Shown here: piece by piece, positions 33,883-42,029 of the stretch | Layout of the letters: each line of letters begins with the position of its first letter | Numbering within the stretch: position 1 is the first letter of the stretch | DNA from: Cupriavidus gilardii | GTDB lineage: Bacteria > Pseudomonadota > Gammaproteobacteria > Burkholderiales > Burkholderiaceae | Reading direction: 5' to 3' | Assembly: GCF_013314895.1 (NCBI RefSeq) | Contig: NZ_JABTYE010000019.1 | Coordinates: 47,145-111,144 of the forward strand | Length of the DNA: 64,000 nt | Position numbers and translations under genes: made by a program | Notes under the pieces: model-generated | Seen by the model: only the letters and a program-made list of their open reading frames with translations | Told to the model about the DNA's origin: nothing | Databases searched by the model: none

Positions 33883-34641
33883 ATGCGCATTCTTCTGATC
33901 GAAGACGATCTGCAGATCGGCACCAGCCTGATGCGCGCGCTGAAGGAAAACATGCAGTGCAGCGTCGATTGGGTGCGCGACGGCGTCGCGGGCCAGCATG
34001 CGATCGAGCAAGGCTCCTACGCCATCATCCTGCTCGACCTCGGCCTGCCGCGCATGGGCGGCCTCGATCTGCTGCAGCGGCTGCGCGCGCAGGGTACGCA
34101 AACTCCGCTGTTGATACTGACCGCCCACGACGATCTGGATACGCGCGTGCAGGGGCTCGACGCCGGTGCCGACGATTTCGTTCTGAAGCCCTTCGAGGTG
34201 CCCGAACTGCTGGCGCGCATGCGTGCCGTGCTTCGGCGCAAGGCCGGCTACGCGACCTCCAGCCTCGGCGACGACACCATCCGCCTCAATCTCGACACGC
34301 GCAGCCTGACGGTCGACGGCCATACCGAAACCTTGTCGGCACGCGAGTTCGCGTTGATGCTGGCGCTGCTCGAACGACCGGGTACGATCCTCTCGCGCAA
34401 TCAGCTCGAGCAAAAGATCTATGGCTGGGGACAGGAAGTCGAAAGCAATGCGGTGGACGTGCTGATTTACTCGGTCCGCAAGAAATTCGGCGCATCGGCC
34501 ATCCGCAATGTGCGCGGGCTCGGCTGGACCGTGCTGCTGGGCGGCGACAAGCTCAAGCCGAATACGGCGGCCGGTGCCCCCGAACCCGAGACGCCGGCTC
34601 GCGAACCGCGGAGCGACTCGCCAGGCGATCCACCGAGCTGA
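33883..34641 (+). CDS. OmpR-family response regulator (PmrA/QseB type)
   Basis: 252 residues: receiver domain (MRILLIEDDLQIG, phospho-acceptor Asp in ILLDLGLPRM, Thr in LILTAHD, Lys in FVLKPFE) and a winged-helix DNA-binding domain (LSAREFALMLALLERPGTIL). A Pro-rich tail of about 25 residues follows. The form matches PmrA/QseB/TctD regulators, which often control lipid A modification genes. Paired with the downstream kinase 42 nt away. The ATG at 33883 is chosen because upstream codons have no similarity. Confidence 0.92.
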   Translation: MRILLIEDDLQIGTSLMRALKENMQCSVDWVRDGVAGQHAIEQGSYAIILLDLGLPRMGGLDLLQRLRAQGTQTPLLILTAHDDLDTRVQGLDAGADDFVLKPFEVPELLARMRAVLRRKAGYATSSLGDDTIRLNLDTRSLTVDGHTETLSAREFALMLALLERPGTILSRNQLEQKIYGWGQEVESNAVDVLIYSVRKKFGASAIRNVRGLGWTVLLGGDKLKPNTAAGAPEPETPAREPRSDSPGDPPS

Positions 34642-34683
34642 TCATCGCGGCCGTCAGTGCGGCGCGCACCCGGCCAGACCCAC

Positions 34684-36063
34684 ATGCCCGCCCACACCGT
34701 ACCCCACCAGGCACCGCGCCCGGCGCCGCACGCGACGCCATCGGGCAACCGTTCGCTGAGCCTGATGCTGAGCCTGGCGCTCAGCACAGTGATCGCCGTC
34801 TTCGCCCTGTTGCATACGGCGTGGACGTATGCGGTCGCCACCTCCGAGATCCATCAATTGCTGGACCGCCGCCTGCAGGAAGTGGCCGCCCGCGTCAGCG
34901 AAGACATGGCGCGGGCGATGAACCCGCTCCATCTGTATCGCGACGCATCCGACGGCATCGTGATCCAGATCTGGCTCGGCGGCACGAAGCCGTCGCTTCA
35001 TCCGGACAGCGACCCGCTCACCATCGGCCGTGAAGCGCCGCCTGGCTTCTCGACGCAGACGGTGGAACAGGAACGGTGGCGCGTGTACTCCGAGCGCGGG
35101 CCGAACTGGACGATCCATGTCGCGCAGCGCGAAGCTTCGCGCAAGCGCATTGCCGAGGATGCCGCGATCGCCAGCGCCATGCCCGCGCTGGCGATGATGC
35201 CGCTGGCGTGGCTCGCCATCTTCATGACGGTCAAGCGCGCCCTGCGGCGCGTCGGTGCGCTGGGCGAGCGTGCGGCGCGGCTCGACATCGGCCACCTCGC
35301 GTCGCTGCCCACCGACAAGGTGCCGCGCGAATTGCTGCCGCTGGTCCAGTCGATCAACCTGATGATCGCGCGGCTGTCGCAGTCGCTGCAGGTCGAGAAG
35401 AAGTTCATCGCCGATGCCGCGCACGAGCTGCGCAGCCCACTGACTTCGCTGCAGATCCAGGCCGACAATCTCGGCCGCACGCTGTCGGACCCGAACAGCT
35501 TGCGCGAGTACAACGCGCTGCAGCAGGTGATCGCGCGCAGCACGCGGATGATCTCCCAGCTGCTGCGGCTGGCGCGGGCGGACGCCCCGCTCGAGCGGGC
35601 TTCGTCGCAGCCGGTGGCCATTCGCGATGTGGTGCCCGATGTCATCGAGATGCACTTGCCCCGTGCCGCCGCACACGGCATCGACCTCGGCGTCGAGCGC
35701 CTGGATGATCTGCAGGTGCGCGCCAGCCTCGCCGACGTGCGCACGGCCCTCAGCAACCTCGTCGACAACGCGATCAAGTACACGCCCGACGGCGGCACCA
35801 TCGACCTGCGCGCCTATCGCGACGAGGGCCTCGGCTGCATCGAAGTGCGCGACACCGGCAACGGCGTCGCGCCCGAAGCACTGCCCCGCGTGTTCGACCG
35901 CTTCTTCCGCGCCGACGCCCACGGCACCGAGGGCAGCGGCCTCGGACTGGCGATCGTCAAGGCGATCGCCGAGCGATACGGGGGCGACGCCAGCATCGAC
36001 AACCGTGGCGACGTGCCGTCGGGCGTGGTAGCGCGGCTGCGGTTTCCTCTTGCGCACCGATGA
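34684..36063 (+). CDS. Sensor histidine kinase, partner of the OmpR-type regulator
   Basis: About 459 residues: a first membrane helix (about 25-50), a periplasmic region of about 110 residues, a second helix (about 165-185), a HAMP-like linker, HisKA domain with the phospho-acceptor His in FIADAAHELRSPLTSLQ, and an HATPase_c domain (N-box LVDNAIKYTPDGG, G-boxes RDTGNGV and GSGLGLAIVKAI). Similar to QseC/PmrB-type kinases. The start is uncertain: ATG 34684 or GTG 34657, both with weak Shine-Dalgarno sequences. Targets are not clear from the sequence; the arn operon is a candidate. Confidence 0.9.
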   Translation: MPAHTVPHQAPRPAPHATPSGNRSLSLMLSLALSTVIAVFALLHTAWTYAVATSEIHQLLDRRLQEVAARVSEDMARAMNPLHLYRDASDGIVIQIWLGGTKPSLHPDSDPLTIGREAPPGFSTQTVEQERWRVYSERGPNWTIHVAQREASRKRIAEDAAIASAMPALAMMPLAWLAIFMTVKRALRRVGALGERAARLDIGHLASLPTDKVPRELLPLVQSINLMIARLSQSLQVEKKFIADAAHELRSPLTSLQIQADNLGRTLSDPNSLREYNALQQVIARSTRMISQLLRLARADAPLERASSQPVAIRDVVPDVIEMHLPRAAAHGIDLGVERLDDLQVRASLADVRTALSNLVDNAIKYTPDGGTIDLRAYRDEGLGCIEVRDTGNGVAPEALPRVFDRFFRADAHGTEGSGLGLAIVKAIAERYGGDASIDNRGDVPSGVVARLRFPLAHR

Positions 36064-36086
36064 CGTGGCAGCGTGCCGCCGCAAGA

Positions 36087-37265
36087 CTATGGCTTTGCCC
36101 GCTCCGCCACGCGCGACAGGATCTGGTATCCGATGGTGACGCGCTGATCGACCGGATACGCCTTGTTCGCCAGCAGCACAATGCCGATCCGCTTGTCCGG
36201 CACGAAGGCGACATAGGCCGAATAGCCGTTGGTCGATCCGGTCTTGTGGAGGTACGCCGGCTGGTGCGCGCTCGCGGGTCCGTCGATCGGCGTCGCGGCC
36301 TCGGCGCGCAGGATCGCCGCGTTGCCGGCCAGCACCTGTTCCAGGGTCGCGGGAAAACGATACTGTTCCCAGACCAGGCCCTGCGTAATGGGCCCCGCGC
36401 GGAAGCGCGGAACGTGGGTGCGCACGATCGCCTGGCGCAACGTGTCGTCGATACGGGCAGCGGGCATATTGGCTTCGACAAAGGCCACAAGATCGCCGGA
36501 CGATGACCGGATGCCATAGGCGGGCTCCCACAGATAGCCTTCCTTCATCCGGATCGGCGCATCGGCCGCGGTATAGCCCTGCGCATAGTCGGCCTGCCGC
36601 TCGGTGGGCACGTTGAAGTGGCTGTGCTTCATGCCGAGCGGCTCGAACACGATCGTGCGGATCAACTCGCGGTACGACCCGCCGAGACGGTCCGCCGCGA
36701 TTTCACCAAGCAGGCCGATGCCGTTGTTCGAGTAGACACGATGTGTGCCCACCGGATACGGCGGCCGCCATTTGGCCAGGTATTCGACCATGCCGCGCTC
36801 GCTGCCGATTCGCTCCGGCACCGCCAGCGGCAGCCCCGATGTATGCGTAGCGAGATGGAGCAGCGTGACCTTGTCGAACGTGCCGCCGCGCAGCGCAGGC
36901 AGATGGCGGCTGACCGGATCCTGCAGCGACAGCTTGCCCTTCGCCTCCGCATACGCGGCCAGCGTGGCGGCGAAGGTCTTGCTGACCGAGCCGATCTCGA
37001 ACAGCGTTGTCTCGGTGACAGGCCGGCCGCCTTGCCTCGCGGTCTGTCCATAGTTGAAGAAGTAGCGCTTGCCGTCGACCGTCACGCCGACCGCCATGCC
37101 CGGAAGCCGATGCTGCTCGATGGCCGGCCTGACGGCGGCATCGACAATCGCCGCCATCCTGGCGGTGTCGGCGTCATCGGCGGCGTGCGTCGGGAGGCTT
37201 AGGCTGAAGCAGAGACAGGCAACGATGCAAGCAGGAAGGGAGAACAGCGGCGACGATGGCTTCAT
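36087..37265 (-). CDS. ampC: Class C (AmpC-type) beta-lactamase
   Basis: 392 residues with a signal peptide ending near Ala28 (LSLPTHAA). It holds the three class C signatures: SVSK (nucleophile Ser93, Lys96), the tyrosine motif YSN in RVYSNNGIG and KTG in LHKTGSTNGYSAYV. The overall length and the GIRSSSGDLVAFVEAN segment match AmpC enzymes; a serine DD-peptidase/esterase of the same fold is less likely because all three motifs and AmpC-like flanks are present. Periplasmic hydrolysis of cephalosporins and penicillins is expected. No ampR lies next to it, so inducible control is not evident. Confidence 0.93.
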   Translation of the reverse strand: MKPSSPLFSLPACIVACLCFSLSLPTHAADDADTARMAAIVDAAVRPAIEQHRLPGMAVGVTVDGKRYFFNYGQTARQGGRPVTETTLFEIGSVSKTFAATLAAYAEAKGKLSLQDPVSRHLPALRGGTFDKVTLLHLATHTSGLPLAVPERIGSERGMVEYLAKWRPPYPVGTHRVYSNNGIGLLGEIAADRLGGSYRELIRTIVFEPLGMKHSHFNVPTERQADYAQGYTAADAPIRMKEGYLWEPAYGIRSSSGDLVAFVEANMPAARIDDTLRQAIVRTHVPRFRAGPITQGLVWEQYRFPATLEQVLAGNAAILRAEAATPIDGPASAHQPAYLHKTGSTNGYSAYVAFVPDKRIGIVLLANKAYPVDQRVTIGYQILSRVAERAKP

Positions 37266-37431
37266 GGCATGGGAGACGCCGGCTGAACGGCATCGCATGA
37301 ATCGGGATGGCGGCAGTGTAGGGAGTGCCGCAGCCCACCGTGTCGGGCCGCGCTGTAACGGCTGTAACCGGCGCGCCCGAAGAAAGAAAATGCAGGCGAA
37401 GGCAAAGCGCGCAAAGAACATTCACGCAAAG

Positions 37432-37460
37432 AAAAAGGGCTTCCATCACTGGAAGCCCTT
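37432..37460 (-). terminator. Intrinsic terminator after tRNA-Arg
   Basis: An 11-bp perfect stem (AAGGGCTTCCA/TGGAAGCCCTT) with loop TCAC at 37435-37460, followed on the minus strand by a T-rich run. It ends transcription of the tRNA-Arg gene just 9 bp after the CCA end. Confidence 0.85.
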
Positions 37461-37468
37461 CGTATAGG

Positions 37469-37545
37469 TGGCGCGGCTGGCAGGATTCGAACCCACGACC
37501 CCTTGGTTCGTAGCCAAGTACTCTATCCAACTGAGCTACAGCCGC
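37469..37545 (-). tRNA. tRNA-Arg(ACG)
   Basis: Minus-strand cloverleaf of 77 nt including an encoded CCA. Acceptor arms GCGGCTG and CAGCCGC, D-loop region AGCTCAGTTGGATAGAG, anticodon loop CTACGAA with anticodon ACG (wobble A to inosine), T-arm with GGTTCGAATCC. Discriminator base G. A terminator follows at once. Confidence 0.97.
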
Positions 37546-37649
37546 ACGCGAGGGCGCAATTGTATCGCAGTGGCGCGGGAACGCAAGCCCTTTTTTGCGC
37601 GCCCGATGTTGCGCGCCCGATGTTGCGCGCCCATCCTGTCCCCCTCTCC

Positions 37650-38603
37650 TCACCATCGATAACGGGCACCGATGATGCCGCCCGCATTGCGGCCGGTCTT
37701 GACCTTGACCCAGATCTTGACCCCGCCGCGCGTGCTGCCATGCGCGCCGATATTGAACGAGAACAGGCCGCGCAGCAGATCGGTGTCGATCCGGGTGCCG
37801 TTGATGTTGATGGTCTTGCGGCTGCTGTCCTGCCACAGGTCCGCCTCGACGAAGGGGTAGACGCCGGCGAGCCGCGTCGGTTGCGCGCCGTAGAGCCGCA
37901 CCGCCAGTCCGGTCGCCCTGTCGTCCGCCGGCATCGCAGCCAGCGCGGGGTTGGGCAGGCCATCGTCGCGGGGCTGAAAGGCAAGCTGGACGCGCGGCTG
38001 GATCGTGACCCCGCTGCGCGGCAGCACGGCATCGAGCGCCAGGGACAGCGTGCGCACGCGCGTATCGACGAAACCGCTGGCGGAGGCGGCATCGTCGGCG
38101 TGCAGCAGCCACGCGGGCCGACGACGCGCGCCATCGCCATGGCTGGCATCGGCGGCAAGGGCGGCGCGAATCGCGCTCTCGGACTCCGCCGCCATCTGTG
38201 CCAGCGCGGACGATGATGGCAACGACGCCAGCAGTACCGGCGCCGACGATGGCGTCGATGGCCCCGATGGCGCCGACAGCTCGGCAAGGGGTGCCTGTGG
38301 AACGGATGCTTGCGCGGTGGAGTTCGCGGACTGGAAGGGATCGGGCGGTGGCGATGTCGAAGCCGGGTCCAGCGCGGCCAGCAGTGCGGCGGCCTCGTCT
38401 TCGCCCAATGGCTGCCAGCCGAGTACGGCTTCGCTGCCGGGAGTCGCGCTCTCGGCCTGGGCCATCGCGGTCAGCAACAGGGCGACGCAGGAACCGTAGC
38501 GCCATCGGTGGCAGCGGCAGGTCCTTCGATGGTTGGTGCCCACGCAAGCCCGGCCAGCGGCTACGCCGGTCTTCCTCTCTCTCGACAACAAGACCATGTC
38601 CAT
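37650..38603 (-). CDS. Outer-membrane protein with a partial autotransporter-like barrel
   Basis: 317 residues. A signal sequence (VALLLTAMAQA region, cleavage near residue 55 after a long basic leader) precedes a Ser/Pro/Ala-rich low-complexity part, and about 150 C-terminal residues look like the last strands of an autotransporter barrel (PFVEADLWQDSSRKTINING, final GGIIGARYRW with terminal Trp). A full barrel needs about 250-300 residues, so this is a short or decayed version, or a different small OMP. ATG 38603 has AAGGTGG upstream. Function unknown. Confidence 0.6.
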   Translation of the reverse strand: MDMVLLSRERKTGVAAGRACVGTNHRRTCRCHRWRYGSCVALLLTAMAQAESATPGSEAVLGWQPLGEDEAAALLAALDPASTSPPPDPFQSANSTAQASVPQAPLAELSAPSGPSTPSSAPVLLASLPSSSALAQMAAESESAIRAALAADASHGDGARRRPAWLLHADDAASASGFVDTRVRTLSLALDAVLPRSGVTIQPRVQLAFQPRDDGLPNPALAAMPADDRATGLAVRLYGAQPTRLAGVYPFVEADLWQDSSRKTININGTRIDTDLLRGLFSFNIGAHGSTRGGVKIWVKVKTGRNAGGIIGARYRW

Positions 38604-38839
38604 GGCGACCACCTTCGGGCTGATGTCGGCGTGCCCGATTTGATCTGAGCATAGGTCAAAGGCAAAGCAACCGTTAGGGTCGTCAACCCCATCCACGCCG
38701 GCACGCGCACGGTCTGAAACGGCGCGCCGCCATACGGAATCGGCGGCATGGCAGCAGGACGATGCGGGGAGATGCCGGACTGCGCGAGAGGGCACGCGCG
38801 GGGAATGCGCAGCGAGCGCGGGAGAGAAAAACGCGGACG

Positions 38840-38876
38840 AAAAAAAAGAAGGCCGCTGCGATTTGCAACGGCCTTC
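38840..38876 (-). terminator. Intrinsic terminator after tRNA-Leu
   Basis: A 12-bp stem at 38848-38876 (GAAGGCCGYTGC type; one position is a G-U wobble in the minus-strand RNA) with a 5-nt loop, followed on the minus strand by eight T residues (plus-strand A-run 38840-38847). It ends tRNA-Leu transcription and separates it from the barrel-protein gene. Confidence 0.85.
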
Positions 38877-38888
38877 TCTTCAGGATTT

Positions 38889-38975
38889 TGGTGCCCAGGA
38901 GAGGACTCGAACCTCCACAGTGTTGCCACCGCTAGGACCTGAACCTAGTGCGTCTACCAATTCCGCCACCTGGGC
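38889..38975 (-). tRNA. tRNA-Leu(CAG)
   Basis: Minus-strand, 87 nt with encoded CCA. Acceptor GCCCAGG/CCTGGGC, D-region TGGCGGAATTGGTAGACGC, anticodon stem-loop with CAG, a long variable arm (GCGGTGGCAACACTGT region) typical of class II tRNAs, and T-arm GGTTCGAGTCC. Discriminator A. Confidence 0.97.
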
Positions 38976-39078
38976 TTCGTTCGCCGCTTCCGTGTCTTGC
39001 GTCACGTTTGCTGCGATGCGAAGACCGCAATTATGCAGATCGGATCGATGGTCGTCAACACCTTCGCACAAGAAATAT

Positions 39079-40386
39079 TTACCTCGGCGCCAACGGTCGC
39101 TGCGCCGCCGCGCCGCCCACGCGGAAATCGACCCGCTCAGGCCTGCCCGGCAAGCGCAGCGCGGCCGTGGCCGGCGGCGTGCTGGCGATGACCTTGCCCG
39201 CGCGCAGCACCAGCAGGCGGGTCGCGCGCAGGCGCAGCGCCTCGACCGGATCGGCGGCCTGCAGCAGCACCAGGTCGGCACGGCAGCCCGGTGCGATGCC
39301 ATAGTCCGACAAGCCGAGGATCCGGGCCGGGGTCTCGGTGACCGCGTCGAAGCAGGCGCGCATCGCCTGCTGGCCCGTCATCTGGGCGACATGCAGGCCC
39401 ATATGGGCGACCTCGAGCATGTCGCCCGAGCCCAGCCCATACCAGGGGTCCATCACGCAGTCGTGGCCGAAAGCCACCGGCACGCCGGCGGCCAGCAGTT
39501 CGGGCACGCGCGTCATGCCGCGCCGCTTCGGGTAGCAGTCGTGCCGGCCCTGCAGCGTGATGTTGATCAGCGGGTTGGCGATCGCCGCCATGCCGGCCTC
39601 TCGCATCAGCGGCAGCAGCTTGGACACGTAGTAGTTGTCCATCGAATGCATCGAGGTCAGGTGGGAGCCGGCCACTCTGCCCTGCAGGCCGAGCCGCACC
39701 GCTTCGGCGGCCAGCGTCTCGACGTGCCGCGACATCGGATCGTCGGTCTCGTCGCAATGCATGTCGACGGGCAGCCCGCGCTCGGCGGCCAGTTCGCACA
39801 GCAGCCGTACCGACGCCGCGCCATCGGCCATGGTGCGCTCGAAATGCGGAATACCGCCGACCACCTGCACGCCCATGTCGAGCGCGCGCTTCAGATTGTC
39901 GAGCGCACCGGCGCTGCGCAGCACGCCGTCCTGCGGAAAGGCCACCAGCTGCAGATCGAGGTAAGGCCTGACTTGCTCGCGCACGTGCAGCAGCGCCTCG
40001 ACCGCGAGCAGGCGCGCGTCGCAGATGTCGACATGCGAGCGGATCGCCAGCAGCCCGCGCGCCACCGCCCAATCGCAGTACGCGAGCGCGCGCTCGACCA
40101 GCGCCTGCTGCGTCAGCTGCGGTTTGAGCTCGCCCCACAGCGCGATGCCCTCGAGCAAGGTGCCCGACGCGTTCACGCGCGGCAGTCCATGCGACAGCGT
40201 CGAGTCCATATGGAAATGCGCGTCGACGAACGGGGGCGACACCAGCTGGCCCGCCGCGTCGATCTGCTCGGCAGCCTGCGCCGGCAACGCCGGTTCGACC
40301 GCAACGATCCGGCCTTGCGCGATGCCGATATCGATGCCGGTGCGGCCGTCGGGCAGATTGCAGTTGCGAACGATCAGGTCGAGCAT
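39079..40386 (-). CDS. CodA-like cytosine deaminase with Cys at the specificity position
   Basis: 435-residue amidohydrolase closely similar to E. coli CodA (427) along its length. Metal ligands: HxH (His57, His59 in VDAHFHMDS), the His of DMHCDETDD with the catalytic Glu, and Asp309 in FGHDCVMDPWY. CodA has Asp at the residue after the metal-binding Asp (position 314 there), which contacts the pyrimidine; here it is Cys310 (codon 39457-39459). This may shift the substrate toward 5-substituted cytosines or another amino-pyrimidine. Product uracil (or thymine) would enter the neighbouring URC pathway. It overlaps the TetR-type gene by 13 nt; no codB permease is present. Confidence 0.85.
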   Translation of the reverse strand: MLDLIVRNCNLPDGRTGIDIGIAQGRIVAVEPALPAQAAEQIDAAGQLVSPPFVDAHFHMDSTLSHGLPRVNASGTLLEGIALWGELKPQLTQQALVERALAYCDWAVARGLLAIRSHVDICDARLLAVEALLHVREQVRPYLDLQLVAFPQDGVLRSAGALDNLKRALDMGVQVVGGIPHFERTMADGAASVRLLCELAAERGLPVDMHCDETDDPMSRHVETLAAEAVRLGLQGRVAGSHLTSMHSMDNYYVSKLLPLMREAGMAAIANPLINITLQGRHDCYPKRRGMTRVPELLAAGVPVAFGHDCVMDPWYGLGSGDMLEVAHMGLHVAQMTGQQAMRACFDAVTETPARILGLSDYGIAPGCRADLVLLQAADPVEALRLRATRLLVLRAGKVIASTPPATAALRLPGRPERVDFRVGGAAAQRPLAPR

Positions 40387-41126
40387 GTCCGGGTCTCCGT
40401 TGCCGGCGTGCCGCGCGCGCGTCGGCCCGCCCGGGCCCGTGCGGGCGGCGGCGTCAGACCGCAGCCGCGCAGCACCAATGTCACCAGATGCTCGGTGGCC
40501 CGCTCGTAATCGCGCCGCTCCAGCCGCTGCACGCCGAGCACGGCACAGATCTGGGCCTCGAAGTCGGCATAGGTCTGCGTGGCGGCCCAGATCGTGAAGA
40601 ACAGATGGCTTGGATCGATCTGCGCCATCCGTCCCGCCGCGATCCAGCCGTGAATCACCAGCGATTTCCGCCCCACCAGGTTGCGCAGCGCATCGCGCAA
40701 CACATCGCCGATCTCGGGCGCGCCATGCAGCAATTCGTTGGCGAATACGCGCGAAGCGTCGGGATAGCGCGCCGACAGCCGCATCTTGGCGCGGATGTAT
40801 TGCTCGAGCGCGGCCTCGGGCGAGCGCTCGGCGCTGATGATGTCGGCCTGCGACAGCCACAGCCGCAGCGTGTTGGCGAGCACCGCGCGATAGAGCGCCT
40901 GCTTGGTGCGGAAGTAGTAGTGCAGATTCGACTTGGGCACGCCCGCGCGCGTGGCGATCTCCGCCATGGTCGCACCCGCGAAGCCGGCCCGCGCGAACAC
41001 GCCTTCGGCCGCGCGCAGGATGCGGGCCTCGTTGCGCTGGCGGATCCGCCCGGCGTTGCCATCGCGCCGGGCCGGCGCCTGCAGGCGGGCGGCGGGAGCT
41101 AGCGCATCCATGGCGCGATTCGGCAT
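40374..41126 (-). CDS. TetR-family regulator, RutR-like
   Basis: 250 residues: an N-terminal TetR helix-turn-helix (ILRAAEGVFARAGFAGATMAEIATRAGVPKSNLHYYF, quoted here only as residues about 37-72; key elements AGATMAEIA and SNLHYYFRTK) and a ligand-binding domain with RutR-type features (IDPSHLFFTIWAATQTYADF). RutR senses uracil and represses pyrimidine catabolic genes, and a near-RutR operator lies upstream of the first gene of this operon. A long Arg/Ala-rich tail is present. Start uncertain: ATG 41126 or ATG 41111. Confidence 0.85.
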   Translation of the reverse strand: MPNRAMDALAPAARLQAPARRDGNAGRIRQRNEARILRAAEGVFARAGFAGATMAEIATRAGVPKSNLHYYFRTKQALYRAVLANTLRLWLSQADIISAERSPEAALEQYIRAKMRLSARYPDASRVFANELLHGAPEIGDVLRDALRNLVGRKSLVIHGWIAAGRMAQIDPSHLFFTIWAATQTYADFEAQICAVLGVQRLERRDYERATEHLVTLVLRGCGLTPPPARARAGRRARGTPATETRTCST

Positions 41127-41174
41127 GAAGCCGGCAACGCCCGCGTTGTGGCGGCCGAAGCCACGGCCGTAGCG

Positions 41175-41906
41175 TCAGCGCGTGCCGTACAGCCGGTCGC
41201 CCGCATCGCCCAGCCCCGGCACGATATAGCCGTGCTCGTTCAACTGTTCGTCGATCGCGGCGGTGACGATGGCCACGTCCGGATGCGCCGCCTGCAGGGC
41301 CCGCAAGCCCGGGCGCGACGCGATCAGGCAGACGTATTTGAGCGCGGTGACGCCGGCCTCCTTGAGGCGGTTCAGCGCCGCGATCGCCGAATTGCCGGTC
41401 GCCAGCATTGGGTCCACCACGATCACCTGCCGCTCCTGGATGTCGTCGGGCATCTTGAAGTAGTACTCGATCGGCTCGAGGGTCTCCGGGTCGCGATACA
41501 GGCCGATGTGACCGACCCGCGCCGCCGGCAGCAAGTCCAGCATGCCGTCCAGGAACCCGTTGCCGGCACGCAGGATCGACACCAGGCACAGCTTCTTGCC
41601 GGACAGCATCGGCGACTGCATCGGCGCGATCGGCGTCCTGATCGCCACGGTCTCCATCGCCAGATCGCGCGTGGCCTCGTAGGTCAGCAGTTGCGCGATC
41701 TCGCGCACCAGGCGGCGGAAGTTGTCGGTGGTGGTGTCCTCGCTGCGCACCAGCGTGACCTTGTGCTGAACCAGCGGGTGGTCGACCACCATCACCGACG
41801 CGGCAGCCGGCGCGATGGACGGCATGCCCACCGGAAGTCCCGTGGACCGCGCCACTGACGGATCGACGGACGGATCGACGGACAGATCGGCAGACAGGGC
41901 GGTCAT
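41175..41906 (-). CDS. upp: Uracil phosphoribosyltransferase
   Basis: 243 residues. The N-terminal about 35 residues are an extension with a short SVDPSVDPS repeat not found in E. coli Upp (208). The core has the family pattern: [29 protein letters not shown], the PRPP loop [10 protein letters not shown] and the C-terminal uracil-binding region around [16 protein letters not shown]. It makes UMP from uracil and PRPP. In the URC pathway the UPRT (URC6) step is part of uracil degradation, so this copy may serve catabolism rather than salvage. GAGGAG precedes ATG 41906. Confidence 0.95.
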   Translation of the reverse strand: MTALSADLSVDPSVDPSVARSTGLPVGMPSIAPAAASVMVVDHPLVQHKVTLVRSEDTTTDNFRRLVREIAQLLTYEATRDLAMETVAIRTPIAPMQSPMLSGKKLCLVSILRAGNGFLDGMLDLLPAARVGHIGLYRDPETLEPIEYYFKMPDDIQERQVIVVDPMLATGNSAIAALNRLKEAGVTALKYVCLIASRPGLRALQAAHPDVAIVTAAIDEQLNEHGYIVPGLGDAGDRLYGTR

Positions 41907-42029
41907 GATGGCTCTCCTCGGTGCGGCCGTGGCCGGGGGTGGGGCCGGTGCGGCTCGGTGCAGCGTGGTACGAAGCGGCGTGCAGGCGCGGAGCGATCGA
42001 CGCCCCGCGGCATGCACGGACTCCGGGAA

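Noticed and set aside
37469..38975. Integrated element between the two tRNA genes
   Set aside because: No integrase and no repeat of a tRNA 3' end was found in the interval; both tRNA genes have their own terminators.
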